Below, piece after piece: positions 25,840 to 35,657 of a DNA stretch of 64,000 nucleotides. This DNA is from Silvimonas terrae (GTDB taxonomy: Bacteria > Pseudomonadota > Gammaproteobacteria > Burkholderiales > Chitinibacteraceae): positions 606,138-670,137 of the forward strand of contig NZ_JACHHN010000002.1 in assembly GCF_014202765.1 (NCBI RefSeq). The letters run 5' to 3'. The notes beneath the pieces are model-generated. The model searched no databases. It was not told the origin of the DNA and saw only the letters and a list, made by a program, of their open reading frames with translations. Position 1 is the stretch's first letter. The number at the start of each line of letters is the position of its first letter. The translations under genes were made by a program, and so were the position numbers.

Positions 25840-26304
25840 ATGATCAACCCGCCGTCGACACCCTGGCTGATTTGCCAGAACAATCATAACGAGTATGCAT
25901 TTGCACTCTGCGACGTCATTGAAACCATGCGCCCTCTGGCACCCCACCCGTTTGCCGGCATGCCCGGCTTTGTGCTGGGCGTGGCGACCCTGCGCGGCCA
26001 GGCTGTGCCTGTGGTCGACATGACCGCGCTGATGGGCGCCAGCCGTACTGCGCCGCCCGGGCGTTACGTCACCCTGCGGATTGGCGCACGCGTGGTTGCT
26101 GTGGCGGTGGATAGCGTTATTGGCTTGCGCAGGCTCGATCCCGCTGCGCAGACCGATTTACCACCACTGTTAAGTGAAGCGGCTGCACATACGGTATCGG
26201 CCATTGCTGCGCTGGACAGTGGTTTGTTGCTGGTATTGCAAAGCGCGCATCTGATTCCGCAAGCCGTGTGGCAAGCGCTGGAGACGCAGGAGCTGGCGCA
26301 ATGA
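25840..26304 (+). CDS. cheW: CheW-like coupling protein (WspB/D-like)
   Basis: A 154-residue CheW domain. The pattern FALCDVIETMRPL...MPGFVLGVATLRGQAVPVVDM covers the usual CheW core that docks receptor to kinase. It is the first gene of a Wsp-like operon in which nearly all genes overlap by a few bases, so expression is probably strictly coupled. Confidence 0.88.
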   Translation: MINPPSTPWLICQNNHNEYAFALCDVIETMRPLAPHPFAGMPGFVLGVATLRGQAVPVVDMTALMGASRTAPPGRYVTLRIGARVVAVAVDSVIGLRRLDPAAQTDLPPLLSEAAAHTVSAIAALDSGLLLVLQSAHLIPQAVWQALETQELAQ

Positions 26305-27785
26305 TGCAGCCGCCATCCCCACGGGATATCGCGCGATTTCGCGCCGCGCTGACTGAACACGCGGGCTGGTTTTTCGACGACGCCGCAGCATCCAGGCTGG
26401 CGCATGTACTGGCCCAGCAGACCCTGGTGCATCACTGCGATTACGGCACATACCTTGAGCGGGTATCCAGCGGGGAGCGAGCCGAACTGGCGGCGCTGGC
26501 ACAGTTACTGACCATTACGGAGACCAGTTTCCTGCGCAATATTGATCAGCTTGTCGCCTTCATTCAGGTTGCGCTGCCGGCATATCTGAACAAAGGCGGC
26601 GGTGAGGCACCCATTCGGGTTTTGTCGTTTGGCTGCGCCTCTGGCGAGGAACCCTACTCGCTGGCCATGATGCTACAAGAACACCTGCCAGAAGCCATGC
26701 AGCGGGTGCAGATTACTGCAGCAGACCTGAACCCGGCCATGCTGGCCAAAGCCCGCCATGCACGGTATTCCGCCTGGTCCTTGCGTGATACCCCACAAGC
26801 CATGCGGGACCGCTGGTTTACGCCAGAGGGCAACCTCTTTGCGCTGGATGAGACGATCGTTGCGGCAGTGCGTTTTGAGCAGCGCAACCTGGTCGAAAAT
26901 GACCCCCACTTCTGGCAAGCCGGCCGATTCGACATTGTGTTTTGCCGCAATGTACTGATGTATTTCACGCCAGCACAAGCCCGCGCTGCCGTTGGGCGCA
27001 TTGCCGCCGCCATGACGCCTGGCGGGTATTTGTTTCTGGGCCATGCCGAAACCTTGCGCGGCCTCTCTGAGGACTTTGAAGTTTTTCACACCAACGACGC
27101 GTTTTATTACCGGCGACAAACACCGCCAGCCGCTGCGAGGCCGCCCCAACACATCGCCAACCCGACACCTGAAAGCAGTTGGGTGGCCGCCATTGAACAA
27201 GCCAGCGCGCGCATTCACGCCTTGTCTTGCCTGCCTGCGCCAGCCGCCGCCCAGCCTGTGCCGGCCGTTACCGCACCGACCAGCCCCAACCTGGCACCTG
27301 TACTGGACTTTCTTGACCGGGAACGCTTTGAACCCGCGCTGACTTATTTGCAGGCCCTGCCGCCCGAATATGAGCGCAATCCAGACGTCCGCCTGCTCAA
27401 GGCCGTGCTGTACAGCCACAGTGGCGCACTGGCGCAAGCCGAGGCCACGTGCTTTTCTCTCTTGCAGGACGATGAGCTGAATGCCGGCGCGCATTATGTG
27501 CTGGCGCTGTGCCGGGAGAGCCAGGGCGATCTGACGGGGGCACTGGAACAAGATCAACTGGCTGCGTGGCTGGACCCCGGGTTTGCCATGCCGCGCGTTC
27601 ACATGGGGCTCATTGCCCGTCGCCGGGGCGATCATCAGGGCGCAGCGCAGGAGATGAAACACGCCATCCGGCTATTACAGCAAGAAGATCCGGCGCGCCT
27701 TTTGCTGTTTGGCGGCGGTTTCAAACGGGAGGCCCTGATGGCCCTGTGCAAACAGGAACCACTGCATTCAGGTGAACGCCGATGA
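26301..27785 (+). CDS. cheR: CheR methyltransferase with C-terminal TPR (WspC-like)
   Basis: A 494-residue protein. Residues 1-280 form the CheR domain that methylates receptor glutamates with S-adenosylmethionine (LSFGCASGEEPYSLAM and DIVFCRNVLMYF are the binding motifs). About 340-480 carry TPR-like repeats. CheR-TPR fusions are typical of Wsp-type systems and of receptors without a tethering pentapeptide. ATGA overlap with the CheW gene fixes the start. Confidence 0.92.
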   Translation: MMQPPSPRDIARFRAALTEHAGWFFDDAAASRLAHVLAQQTLVHHCDYGTYLERVSSGERAELAALAQLLTITETSFLRNIDQLVAFIQVALPAYLNKGGGEAPIRVLSFGCASGEEPYSLAMMLQEHLPEAMQRVQITAADLNPAMLAKARHARYSAWSLRDTPQAMRDRWFTPEGNLFALDETIVAAVRFEQRNLVENDPHFWQAGRFDIVFCRNVLMYFTPAQARAAVGRIAAAMTPGGYLFLGHAETLRGLSEDFEVFHTNDAFYYRRQTPPAAARPPQHIANPTPESSWVAAIEQASARIHALSCLPAPAAAQPVPAVTAPTSPNLAPVLDFLDRERFEPALTYLQALPPEYERNPDVRLLKAVLYSHSGALAQAEATCFSLLQDDELNAGAHYVLALCRESQGDLTGALEQDQLAAWLDPGFAMPRVHMGLIARRRGDHQGAAQEMKHAIRLLQQEDPARLLLFGGGFKREALMALCKQEPLHSGERR

Positions 27786-28357
27786 GCCAGCACAAACCAG
27801 AGCAACTGGCCGGGCTGGCGCGCTTGCGTGAGGATTTTGACCAGTCGTTTGCCCAAGCGCCAGAGCGCACCCGGCACGCCATCAAGGGATTCCTGGCCAT
27901 CCGGGTTGGCGCTGATCCTTATGCCTTGCCGCTGGATGAAATCAGCGGTTTATCCGCAGACCGCCATATTGTGCCGCTGCCCACACCGGTTACGGCGCTG
28001 CGCGGTCTGGCCGGTTTTCGCGGGCAAATCGTTCCGGTTTACGACCTGGGTTGCTTGCTGGGCCACGCCCCGGCCGCACACCTGCGCTGGCTGGTGCTGA
28101 TCAACAAAGAACAACCGGTCGCCCTGGCCTTTGCCACGTTTGAAGCCTATTTGCGCGTTGACCAGCACATGATGGTCGACCCCGGCGAAACAGCGCCAGA
28201 AACCGCCGAACACCACCCGCAGACCATCGGTGCGGTGCGCGGAGACGGGCTGCGCCCGATCCTTCACATCCCGGCGCTGATCGAGACCATCCGCCGACTG
28301 TCACAACGGATTACCCCACCGCCTGCCACTCCCCAGCTACGGAGCGTTAAACCATGA
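27782..28357 (+). CDS. cheW: Second CheW-like coupling protein (WspD-like)
   Basis: A 191-residue protein with a 35-residue N-terminal extension, then the CheW core ([21 protein letters not shown] and [15 protein letters not shown]). Having two CheW proteins around CheR is characteristic of the Wsp arrangement. It overlaps genes on both sides by four bases. Confidence 0.9.
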   Translation: MSQHKPEQLAGLARLREDFDQSFAQAPERTRHAIKGFLAIRVGADPYALPLDEISGLSADRHIVPLPTPVTALRGLAGFRGQIVPVYDLGCLLGHAPAAHLRWLVLINKEQPVALAFATFEAYLRVDQHMMVDPGETAPETAEHHPQTIGAVRGDGLRPILHIPALIETIRRLSQRITPPPATPQLRSVKP

Positions 28358-29823
28358 ATGCCAACTGGACGTTCGGGCGGAAAATTGCCGCATCTTTTGT
28401 GATTTCATCCGTGCTGCTGATCGCCATCGGCGTGATTGCATTCCAGAGCATTGATCAATTAATCGATGCCAGTTACCGGGTTACCCACACCCACCAGGTC
28501 CTGGAAAAAGCCGCCAGCCTGTTAGGGGCCATGAAGGATGCGGAAACCGGTCAGCGCGGCTACATCATCACCGGCAACGAAAGTTACCTTGAACCGTACC
28601 AGGGCGCGCTGCTTGAAGCGCCGCGCTTGCTGAAGGATTTGCGCAATCTGACCAGCGACAACGACCAGGAACAGAAACGGATCGATCTGGCCGAGCCACT
28701 GGTAACGGCAAAACTGGCCGAACTGAAACACACCATTGATCTGCGCCGGGCCGGGCGCGGGGACGAGGCCCTTGCCCTGATTGGCGCAGGTACTGGCAAG
28801 AAATACATGGATGATCTGCGGGTCATTGTGCACGACATGGATGACACCGAACGGGGCCTGCTGAAACAGCGTGCGGTTGAATCTGAAATGACCAGCATCC
28901 GGGCCAAGAACGTCATTTTGTACGGCACGCTGGTCAGCCTGGCCTTTGTGATTGCCGTGGGCGTACTGCTGACGCGTGCGCTGAACCAGCAAGTAGGCAC
29001 GGCGGTGGGCCACGTGCAGAGTTCTTCCGCAGAGTTGCAGGCCGCCGCCAACCAGCAGGCCTCTGGCGCCAAAGAACAAGTCAACGCCATGACGGAAATC
29101 ACCACCACCATCAGCGAGCTGGTTGCCACCTCACGGCAGATTGCAGAAAGCGCGCAGCGGGTAGCCCACATTGCAGAACAAACCGCGCTGGCCGCGCAAA
29201 ACGGTGATGGCACCGTGGAAAAAGGTCAGGACGCCATTGCGGCCATACGCCGGCAGGTCGACCTGGTGGTGAACCACATGCTGGATCTGGGCCGGAAATC
29301 CCAGGAAATCGGGGCGGTGCTTGATATCGTGGCCGAACTGGCAGAGCAAACCAATATTCTGGCGATTAACGCCACCATTGAAGCCTCTGGCGCGGGCGAG
29401 GCCGGCCGCCGGTTTGCCGTGGTGGCCGATGAAATCCGCAAACTGGCAGACCGGGTGGCGGTGTCGACCAAATCCATCCGTTCGCAAATTGATGAAGTGC
29501 GGGGCGCGGTCAACACCACGGTGATGGCGACGGAAAGCGGCGCCAAAGCGGTGGAGGCCGGTGCCAGACAATTCAATGAAGTGGCCGCTTCATTCAGGCA
29601 AATCACCCACCTTGTGGCGACGACCACCGATGCAGCGCGGGAGATCGAACTTTCTACCAAGCAACAGGCCAGCGCCGCTGAACAAGTCCGGATTGCGGTG
29701 ACCGACGTCGCCCAGGCCACCCGCGAAACGGAAGCGAGCACCAGCCAGACCTTGCAAACCGCATCCCAACTGGCCGGATTGTCGCAGGATTTACGGCGCC
29801 TGATTCAGCCCCTGAGCGCTTAG
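28354..29823 (+). CDS. Methyl-accepting receptor with CHASE3 sensor
   Basis: A 489-residue transmembrane receptor. TM1 is near residues 11-31 and TM2 near 186-208. Between them is a CHASE3-type helical domain with [19 protein letters not shown]. No clear HAMP segment follows TM2. The signalling domain has the conserved hairpin tip [19 protein letters not shown] (near residue 330). No C-terminal pentapeptide for CheR binding is present, consistent with a TPR-tailed CheR. The four-helix sensor suggests surface, envelope or small-molecule sensing. Confidence 0.9.
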   Translation: MNANWTFGRKIAASFVISSVLLIAIGVIAFQSIDQLIDASYRVTHTHQVLEKAASLLGAMKDAETGQRGYIITGNESYLEPYQGALLEAPRLLKDLRNLTSDNDQEQKRIDLAEPLVTAKLAELKHTIDLRRAGRGDEALALIGAGTGKKYMDDLRVIVHDMDDTERGLLKQRAVESEMTSIRAKNVILYGTLVSLAFVIAVGVLLTRALNQQVGTAVGHVQSSSAELQAAANQQASGAKEQVNAMTEITTTISELVATSRQIAESAQRVAHIAEQTALAAQNGDGTVEKGQDAIAAIRRQVDLVVNHMLDLGRKSQEIGAVLDIVAELAEQTNILAINATIEASGAGEAGRRFAVVADEIRKLADRVAVSTKSIRSQIDEVRGAVNTTVMATESGAKAVEAGARQFNEVAASFRQITHLVATTTDAAREIELSTKQQASAAEQVRIAVTDVAQATRETEASTSQTLQTASQLAGLSQDLRRLIQPLSA

Positions 29824-29825
29824 GC

Positions 29826-31811
29826 ATGGCGAAGGACCCCTACCGCTTTTTCCGGATCGAGGCGCGTGAACTGGTCGATCAGCTATCCAGCGGCATCATC
29901 GCACTGGAAGGCACCCAGGTAGACCCTGCGGTGCTGGCCAGGTTATTGCGGCTGGCGCACACCCTCAAGGGGGCGGCCCGCGTGGTCAAACAGGGCGATA
30001 TTGCCGATCTGGCCCATGCCGTTGAAGATGATCTGGCCCCGTGGCGTGAAGGCGGACAAATCATCGCCCCCGGCCCGGTCGGCCAGGCCCTGCGCAGGCT
30101 AGATGCCATTGATGCCGCACTGGCAAGTTTACCCGGCACGACTGAGGATGCCGTAGCGAGCCCCATCCCCGCGCGGCAATCCCGCACTGATCCGGCGGAG
30201 GTCAATGAACTGCTGGACGGTCTGGGTGAAATCGGGCGGGAGCTGACCTCGCTGAGCGAACTGGGCACGACCATCGCGCAAATCAACAACCTTGCTGGCG
30301 CTCTGGCCGCAAAACTGGACGGACCGCATGCCGGTGTAGCGAGCGTACTGGCCGACCTGGCGGCGGGTGCAGCGCGCAACTTAAGCGCCAGCACCGACCG
30401 TATTGACCGGGAGCTGCGCCAGGCCCGCGACACCACGGAACGCTTGCGCCTGGTCTCCGCAGCCAGCCTGTTCAGTACGCTGGAACGCACCGCGCGTGAT
30501 GCAGCGCAAAGCGTGGGCAAACAAGTCAGCTTTGAAGCCAGCGGCGGCGAGGCCATGCTCGATGGGCAGGTGCTGGATATTGTGCAGAACGCGCTGGTGC
30601 AATTGGTCCGCAATGCGGTGGCGCATGGCATTGAACTCCCGGGTGAGCGCATCGCCAATGGCAAGCCGCCTGCCGGGCAATTGCGGCTGCGGGTAGCGCG
30701 GCAGGGTTATCAGGTTGCGTTCCATTGCACGGATGATGGCAAGGGCATTGATTTTGACGCCGTCCGCGCGCAGGCCATCCGCCAGGGACATCTGCCCCCC
30801 ACCAGCCCCACTCCGGATACGGCGGCTTTAGTGGCCCTGCTGTTCAAAGGAGGTTTATCGACCTCTGGCAGCCTGACCCAGATTGCCGGGCGCGGCATTG
30901 GGCTGGACGTGGTTCGGGAAGCGGCACAGCAACTGAATGGCAATCTGCGCGCCGACACCAGCAAGGGCAGCGGCACAGAGGTCATCCTGACGGTGCCGGT
31001 ATCTCTGGCCGCGATGGATGCACTACTGGTTGATCTGGACAACCAGCGGGCTGCCATTCCGCTTGATGCCGTGCGCGCCACACAGCGCCTGAGCCCCGCA
31101 GAGATCGCCCGCACTGGCGAAGGCGAAACCCTGTTGCATGAAGCGCAATTAATCCCGCTACTCTCCCCCCGCCTTTTCAACGACCGCCCTGCCGTCTCAG
31201 ATACGGCCATGTCCGCCGTTATCCTGGCCGGAGCCCAGGACGCGATCGCCATCAAGGTAGACCGGCTGGTGGGCACGCAAAGCATAGTCTTGCGACCCCT
31301 GCCGGCGTTTGCGCCGGCTGATCCGGTAATTCTGGGCAGTTATCTGGATAACGAAGGCACGCCTTGCCTGGTGCTCGACCCCACCATTCTGGCCGCCACA
31401 CCCCGCCAACACGGTGTCGCTTCGCCCGGTCAGATGGTTCCGGCATTGCCGATTCTGGTGGTAGATGACTCACTCACCACGCGCATGCTGGAAGAAAGCA
31501 TTTTGTCTTCTGCCGGCCTGCCGGTAGCCACCGCCGCATCGGCCGAAGAGGCTTTGGAAATGATGCAGCAGCAGCGTTACGCCTTGTTTCTGGTGGACGT
31601 GGAAATGCCCGGCATGGATGGCTTTACGCTGGTTCAGCGCATCCGGGCCGATCCGCAACAACACGGCACGCCCTGCATTCTGGTGACCTCCTGCAACTCT
31701 GACGAGGACCGCCGGCGCGGCGAACGGGCTGGCGCTGCCGCCTACATCGTCAAAGGCGAGTTTGATCAGGTTGATTTTCTGCGCCGGGTGCGCACGCTGG
31801 TGCAATCATGA
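29826..31811 (+). CDS. cheA: CheA-type histidine kinase with C-terminal receiver (WspE-like)
   Basis: A 661-residue hybrid kinase. The HPt domain carries phosphorylated His45 in RLAHTLKGAARV. A dimerisation and ATPase region follows (LVRNAVAHGIE, DDGKGIDF and GRGIGLDVV), then a CheW-like domain, then a receiver from about residue 535 (ILVVDDSLTTRM, with phospho-Asp in LFLVDVEMPGMDG). A receiver fused to CheA is the WspE plan. It starts two bases after the receptor gene and overlaps cheB. Confidence 0.92.
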   Translation: MAKDPYRFFRIEARELVDQLSSGIIALEGTQVDPAVLARLLRLAHTLKGAARVVKQGDIADLAHAVEDDLAPWREGGQIIAPGPVGQALRRLDAIDAALASLPGTTEDAVASPIPARQSRTDPAEVNELLDGLGEIGRELTSLSELGTTIAQINNLAGALAAKLDGPHAGVASVLADLAAGAARNLSASTDRIDRELRQARDTTERLRLVSAASLFSTLERTARDAAQSVGKQVSFEASGGEAMLDGQVLDIVQNALVQLVRNAVAHGIELPGERIANGKPPAGQLRLRVARQGYQVAFHCTDDGKGIDFDAVRAQAIRQGHLPPTSPTPDTAALVALLFKGGLSTSGSLTQIAGRGIGLDVVREAAQQLNGNLRADTSKGSGTEVILTVPVSLAAMDALLVDLDNQRAAIPLDAVRATQRLSPAEIARTGEGETLLHEAQLIPLLSPRLFNDRPAVSDTAMSAVILAGAQDAIAIKVDRLVGTQSIVLRPLPAFAPADPVILGSYLDNEGTPCLVLDPTILAATPRQHGVASPGQMVPALPILVVDDSLTTRMLEESILSSAGLPVATAASAEEALEMMQQQRYALFLVDVEMPGMDGFTLVQRIRADPQQHGTPCILVTSCNSDEDRRRGERAGAAAYIVKGEFDQVDFLRRVRTLVQS

Positions 31812-32860
31812 AACGCACCCGCGTCCTGGTGGTTGAGGACTCGCTGACGGTACGGCACCGGCTGCTGGAAATCCTGCAGGCCGATGCGCAACTGGAGGTC
31901 GTGGGCGCGGCCGAAGATGGCAAGCAGGCCATTGAACAATGTCTGGCTTTGCGCCCGGACATCATGACCCTGGACATGATGCTGCCGCTGATGACCGGCC
32001 TGGCCGTGACGGAATATGTGATGGCGCACTGCCCCACGCCGATTCTGATCGTATCGGCCTCGTTCAACCGGGGCGAACTCTACAGAACCTACGACGCGCT
32101 GGCCGCCGGCGCGGTCGAGGCCATTGAAAAACCCGGCCTGCAAGACGCGGATGACCAGTGGGCGCAAGAGTTTGTCGCCATGGTCAAACTGGTAGCGCGC
32201 GTCAAAGCCATTACACACTTGCGCGGCCGGCTGACCAGCATGCCGGCAGACCCGTTGCGGACAGGTCCAACTCCAACCAAATCCACCGGGCCGGGCATCA
32301 GCCTGGTGGCCATTGGGGCCTCAACCGGCGGCCCTGGCGCACTGGTGGAGATTTTGCGGGCCTTGCCGGTCAGCCGGACCCCCATTCTGATTGTGATCCA
32401 TATTGGCGAGCCCTTTGGCGCGGGATTTGCAGAATGGCTTGATGGGCAGACCCCCCATAGCGTGCGCTTTCCCCGCGACGGGGAGTTATTGACCCCCCAG
32501 GTGGTGCTACTGGCGCCACCGGGCCTGCATCTGGTGGTGCGCAATCAGCGGGTGTGGCTTGCGGATACGCCGGAGCGCCATTCTTGCCGGCCTTCGGTGG
32601 ATGTCTTGTTTGAATCCATCGCAGCACATTACAAGGGGCGAATTCTGGCCTGCCTGCTGACCGGCATGGGCCAGGACGGCGCGCGCGGCTTGCTGGCTAT
32701 CCGGCAAGCTGGCGGCTTCACCATCGCGCAGGATGAAGCCAGTTCAGTGGTCTATGGCATGCCGCATCAGGCGGCCTTGCTGGGGGCCGCCGCGCAGATT
32801 CTGCCGCTGGGCGAAATCGGCCCGTCGATTGCCGCGCAAATCACGGCCCAGCAGAGGTGA
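31808..32860 (+). CDS. cheB: CheB methylesterase (WspF-like)
   Basis: A 350-residue protein: a receiver domain (VVEDSLTVRHRLL; phospho-Asp in IMTLDMMLPLMTG) joined to the methylesterase domain. Catalytic serine is in IGASTGGPGA, catalytic His in IVIHIGEPFG and Asp in GMGQDGARG. It removes receptor methyl groups when phosphorylated by CheA, providing adaptation. Confidence 0.93.
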   Translation: MKRTRVLVVEDSLTVRHRLLEILQADAQLEVVGAAEDGKQAIEQCLALRPDIMTLDMMLPLMTGLAVTEYVMAHCPTPILIVSASFNRGELYRTYDALAAGAVEAIEKPGLQDADDQWAQEFVAMVKLVARVKAITHLRGRLTSMPADPLRTGPTPTKSTGPGISLVAIGASTGGPGALVEILRALPVSRTPILIVIHIGEPFGAGFAEWLDGQTPHSVRFPRDGELLTPQVVLLAPPGLHLVVRNQRVWLADTPERHSCRPSVDVLFESIAAHYKGRILACLLTGMGQDGARGLLAIRQAGGFTIAQDEASSVVYGMPHQAALLGAAAQILPLGEIGPSIAAQITAQQR

Positions 32861-32867
32861 TCAGCCC

Positions 32868-35033
32868 ATGAGCGCCCTGATTCTGGTGGTGGATGACAGC
32901 CTGACGGTACGGGCAGATTTGCTTGAGGCGCTGGCGGCGGCCGGGCTCTCCACCCTGGGCTGCGCCACCTTGCATGAAGCCAGAGCAGCACTGGCGAGCC
33001 TGCCGGTGGCACTGGCCATTCTGGATGTCTTGCTACCGGATGGTGATGGCATTGAATTGCTGGAAGAAATCCGCACCACCCCGCACACCGCACAACTCCC
33101 CGTCTTGATGCTATCGAGCGAGGCCGAAGTCAGAGATCGCATCCGGGGGCTGATGACCGGCTCCAGCGACTACATCGGCAAACCCTATGACCGGGATTAC
33201 GTGGTTGCGCGGGTCTTGCAACTGGCGCGCCACGGCTCGCCCGGCACCGTGCATGAACCGCACAGTGTGCTGGTGATTGATGACAGCAGCACGTTCCGCG
33301 AAGCTTTGTGCGGCGGGCTGCGCAGCCACGGCTATACGGTTTACAGCGCATCCAGTGGGGAAGAAGGCCTGCGCAGCGCGGCGGTAAACCGGCCGTCGCT
33401 GGTGATTGTGGACGGCGTACTGCCCGGCATTGATGGCGCCACCGTCATCCGCAAACTGCGGCTGGACACCGCCTTGCGCCAGACGCCCTGCATTATGCTG
33501 ACGGGCTCGGGCGAACCGGGCGCAGAACTGACCGCACTCAATTCCGGCGCGGATGCCTTTGCCCGCAAAGAAGAAGACCTGGAAATGATTCTGGCGCGGG
33601 TGCAAGCCGTCATGCGCATGGCCATGACCCCGCCCGAAGAAGTCGAAAACTCCAGCCTGCTGGGCCCCAAGCGCATTCTGGTGGTGGATGACAGCGCCAC
33701 CTATCTGGATACGCTGGCCGAAGCCCTGCGCGGGGATGGTTACGACGTCATCATGGCCTGGTCGGGCGAAGAAGCACTGGACATGATCGCCGTGCAAACC
33801 GTGGACTGCATTTTGCTGGATCGGCTGATGCCCGGACTGGGTGGCACCGAAACCTGCCGGCGCATCAAGTCATCCCCCATTCTGCGGGACATTCCGCTGA
33901 TCATGCTGACGGGTACGGAGGACCGGGAAGCCATGATTGAGGGGCTGGCCACCGGCGCGGATGACTATGTGTTGAAGTCCAACGAGCTGGAAGTCCTCAA
34001 GGCGCGGGTCAGCGCGCAACTGCGGCGCAAGCAGTTTGAGGATGAAAACCGCCGCATCCGGCTGGCACTGGCGCACAAGGACATGGAAGCCACCGAAGCG
34101 CGTGCCACCCGCGCGCTGGCGGAAAGCCGGGCGGAGCTACTGTCTGTGCTGGAAACCCAGAATCAGGAACTGGGTATTGCCAACGACCAGTTACGGCTAC
34201 GCCAGCAGGAAATTGACGACAAGAACCAGCAATTGATGGAGGCCAATCGCCTTAAATCAGAATTTCTTTCCACCATGTCGCACGAGCTACGCACGCCGCT
34301 CAATGCCATCATCGGCTTTGCCGAGTTATTCAAAGACGGCTTGCTGGGCCCGCTGACGGACGATCAGCAAACCTACGTGGCCGCCATTTTTGATAGCGGC
34401 GAACACCTGTTGCAGCTCATCAATGAAGTGCTGGACCTTTCCAAGATCGAGGCCGGCAAAATGCAACTGGATGTCGAGCCGGTGGACCTGGAACAGATGC
34501 TCTCCGACAGTCTTTCCATTGTCCGGGAGCGCGCAACCATCAGCGACATTCATATCGACTGGCAGCCCGGCAACCCGGTACTGATGGTCCGCGCCGACCG
34601 GCGACGTTTCCGGCAGATTCTCTACAACCTGTTATCCAATGCCGTCAAATTCACCCCTGCGGGCGGCCACATCAGCCTGACCGCCAGCCAGGTAGAACGG
34701 CAGGATGCCGCCACACGTCTGCCCGGCTTTGCTGCCGGCATCAGAATGCCCTTGCCGCAGGGGGAATATCCGGCGTTTGCACAAATCAGCGTGACCGACA
34801 CCGGCATTGGCATTGCCCAGAGCGACAGCGGCCGTTTGTTCAAGCCCTTCACACAACTGGATAGCTCGCTAGCCCGCAAGGTGGAAGGCACCGGTCTGGG
34901 TCTGGCCGTGGTTCACCAACTGGCCGAATTGCACGGCGGAACGGTGGCGATGACTAGTGAGCCTGGCGTGGGGAGTTGTTTTTCGGTCTGGCTGCCGCTC
35001 TGGCAAGAGCCCACCACCACACCAACAGCCTGA
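32868..35033 (+). CDS. Hybrid kinase with three N-terminal receiver domains
   Basis: A 721-residue protein: receivers at about residues 1-125, 130-250 and 262-385, with phospho-acceptor Asp in AILDVLLPDGDG, VIVDGVLPGIDG and ILLDRLMPGLGG. A coiled coil (about 385-455) leads to a HisKA domain (STMSHELRTPLNAIIGF) and an ATPase domain (NLLSNAVKFTP, DTGIGIAQ, GTGLGLAVV). No sensor or membrane part exists, so its input must be phosphotransfer, most likely from the CheA protein. It occupies the position where WspR would be. The ATG at 32868 follows AGAGGTGA. Confidence 0.9.
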   Translation: MSALILVVDDSLTVRADLLEALAAAGLSTLGCATLHEARAALASLPVALAILDVLLPDGDGIELLEEIRTTPHTAQLPVLMLSSEAEVRDRIRGLMTGSSDYIGKPYDRDYVVARVLQLARHGSPGTVHEPHSVLVIDDSSTFREALCGGLRSHGYTVYSASSGEEGLRSAAVNRPSLVIVDGVLPGIDGATVIRKLRLDTALRQTPCIMLTGSGEPGAELTALNSGADAFARKEEDLEMILARVQAVMRMAMTPPEEVENSSLLGPKRILVVDDSATYLDTLAEALRGDGYDVIMAWSGEEALDMIAVQTVDCILLDRLMPGLGGTETCRRIKSSPILRDIPLIMLTGTEDREAMIEGLATGADDYVLKSNELEVLKARVSAQLRRKQFEDENRRIRLALAHKDMEATEARATRALAESRAELLSVLETQNQELGIANDQLRLRQQEIDDKNQQLMEANRLKSEFLSTMSHELRTPLNAIIGFAELFKDGLLGPLTDDQQTYVAAIFDSGEHLLQLINEVLDLSKIEAGKMQLDVEPVDLEQMLSDSLSIVRERATISDIHIDWQPGNPVLMVRADRRRFRQILYNLLSNAVKFTPAGGHISLTASQVERQDAATRLPGFAAGIRMPLPQGEYPAFAQISVTDTGIGIAQSDSGRLFKPFTQLDSSLARKVEGTGLGLAVVHQLAELHGGTVAMTSEPGVGSCFSVWLPLWQEPTTTPTA

Positions 35034-35064
35034 TCAAGCACCTTTGCTGGAGGATACAAACACC

Positions 35065-35433
35065 ATGGCGCGCATCCTGATTATTGAAGACTCGCCACTC
35101 AACATGTTGCTGACCGTCCGGATACTGACCAGTGCGAACCACGTTACGCTGGAGGCCACAAGCGCGGCAGAAGGCATTGACATTGCCCGGAGCGCCTTGC
35201 CAGAAGTAATCCTGATGGATATGCATCTGCCGGATATGGACGGTATCGCCGCAACCCGCGTACTGAAAACGGACCCACTTACCCAAGCCATCCCCATCAT
35301 TGCCCTGACCGCTGATGCCATGAAAGGTGACAGGGAAAAAGCCCTGGCTTGTGGCTGCGATGAATATGTGGAAAAGCCGGTGCACTACAAATATTTATTA
35401 TTAGTGATTACCCGATTTACCAATTCTGTGTAA
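35065..35433 (+). CDS. Single-domain response regulator (DivK/CheY-like)
   Basis: A 122-residue receiver with no output domain: acidic pair in IIEDSPLN, phospho-Asp in ILMDMHLPDMDG, Thr in IALTADAM and Lys in VEKPVHY. GCTGGAGGA precedes the start. It is the last gene of the operon and the likely receiver of phosphate from the hybrid kinase, acting by protein-protein contact. Confidence 0.9.
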   Translation: MARILIIEDSPLNMLLTVRILTSANHVTLEATSAAEGIDIARSALPEVILMDMHLPDMDGIAATRVLKTDPLTQAIPIIALTADAMKGDREKALACGCDEYVEKPVHYKYLLLVITRFTNSV

Positions 35434-35657
35434 AAAATAAAAAGGTGATATTCACACGACAGGTAATTGTCCAAAACCAAATTCCCCCTTTCTCGTCGCG
35501 AATATATTTCACGATAGTACGCGCACGCTTTTATCACGCGGTCGCTTCAACCACTTCTCTGCAAGTCTGTGTTGACGTGAATATCTGCGCTCACCCTGGA
35601 TACAGATACTCTTCTGCTCTTCTGACAGGCGCAAAATCAACCTGAAATAAACAAATC

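Noticed and set aside
29879..30664. A 261-residue minus-strand frame opposite cheA
   Set aside because: It is fully inside a well-supported kinase gene and consists of Ser/Ala/Arg-rich shadow translation.
32733..32867. Extension of the hybrid kinase frame into cheB
   Set aside because: The receiver domain begins right at ATG 32868, which has a ribosome site; the upstream residues are the cheB coding strand in another frame.
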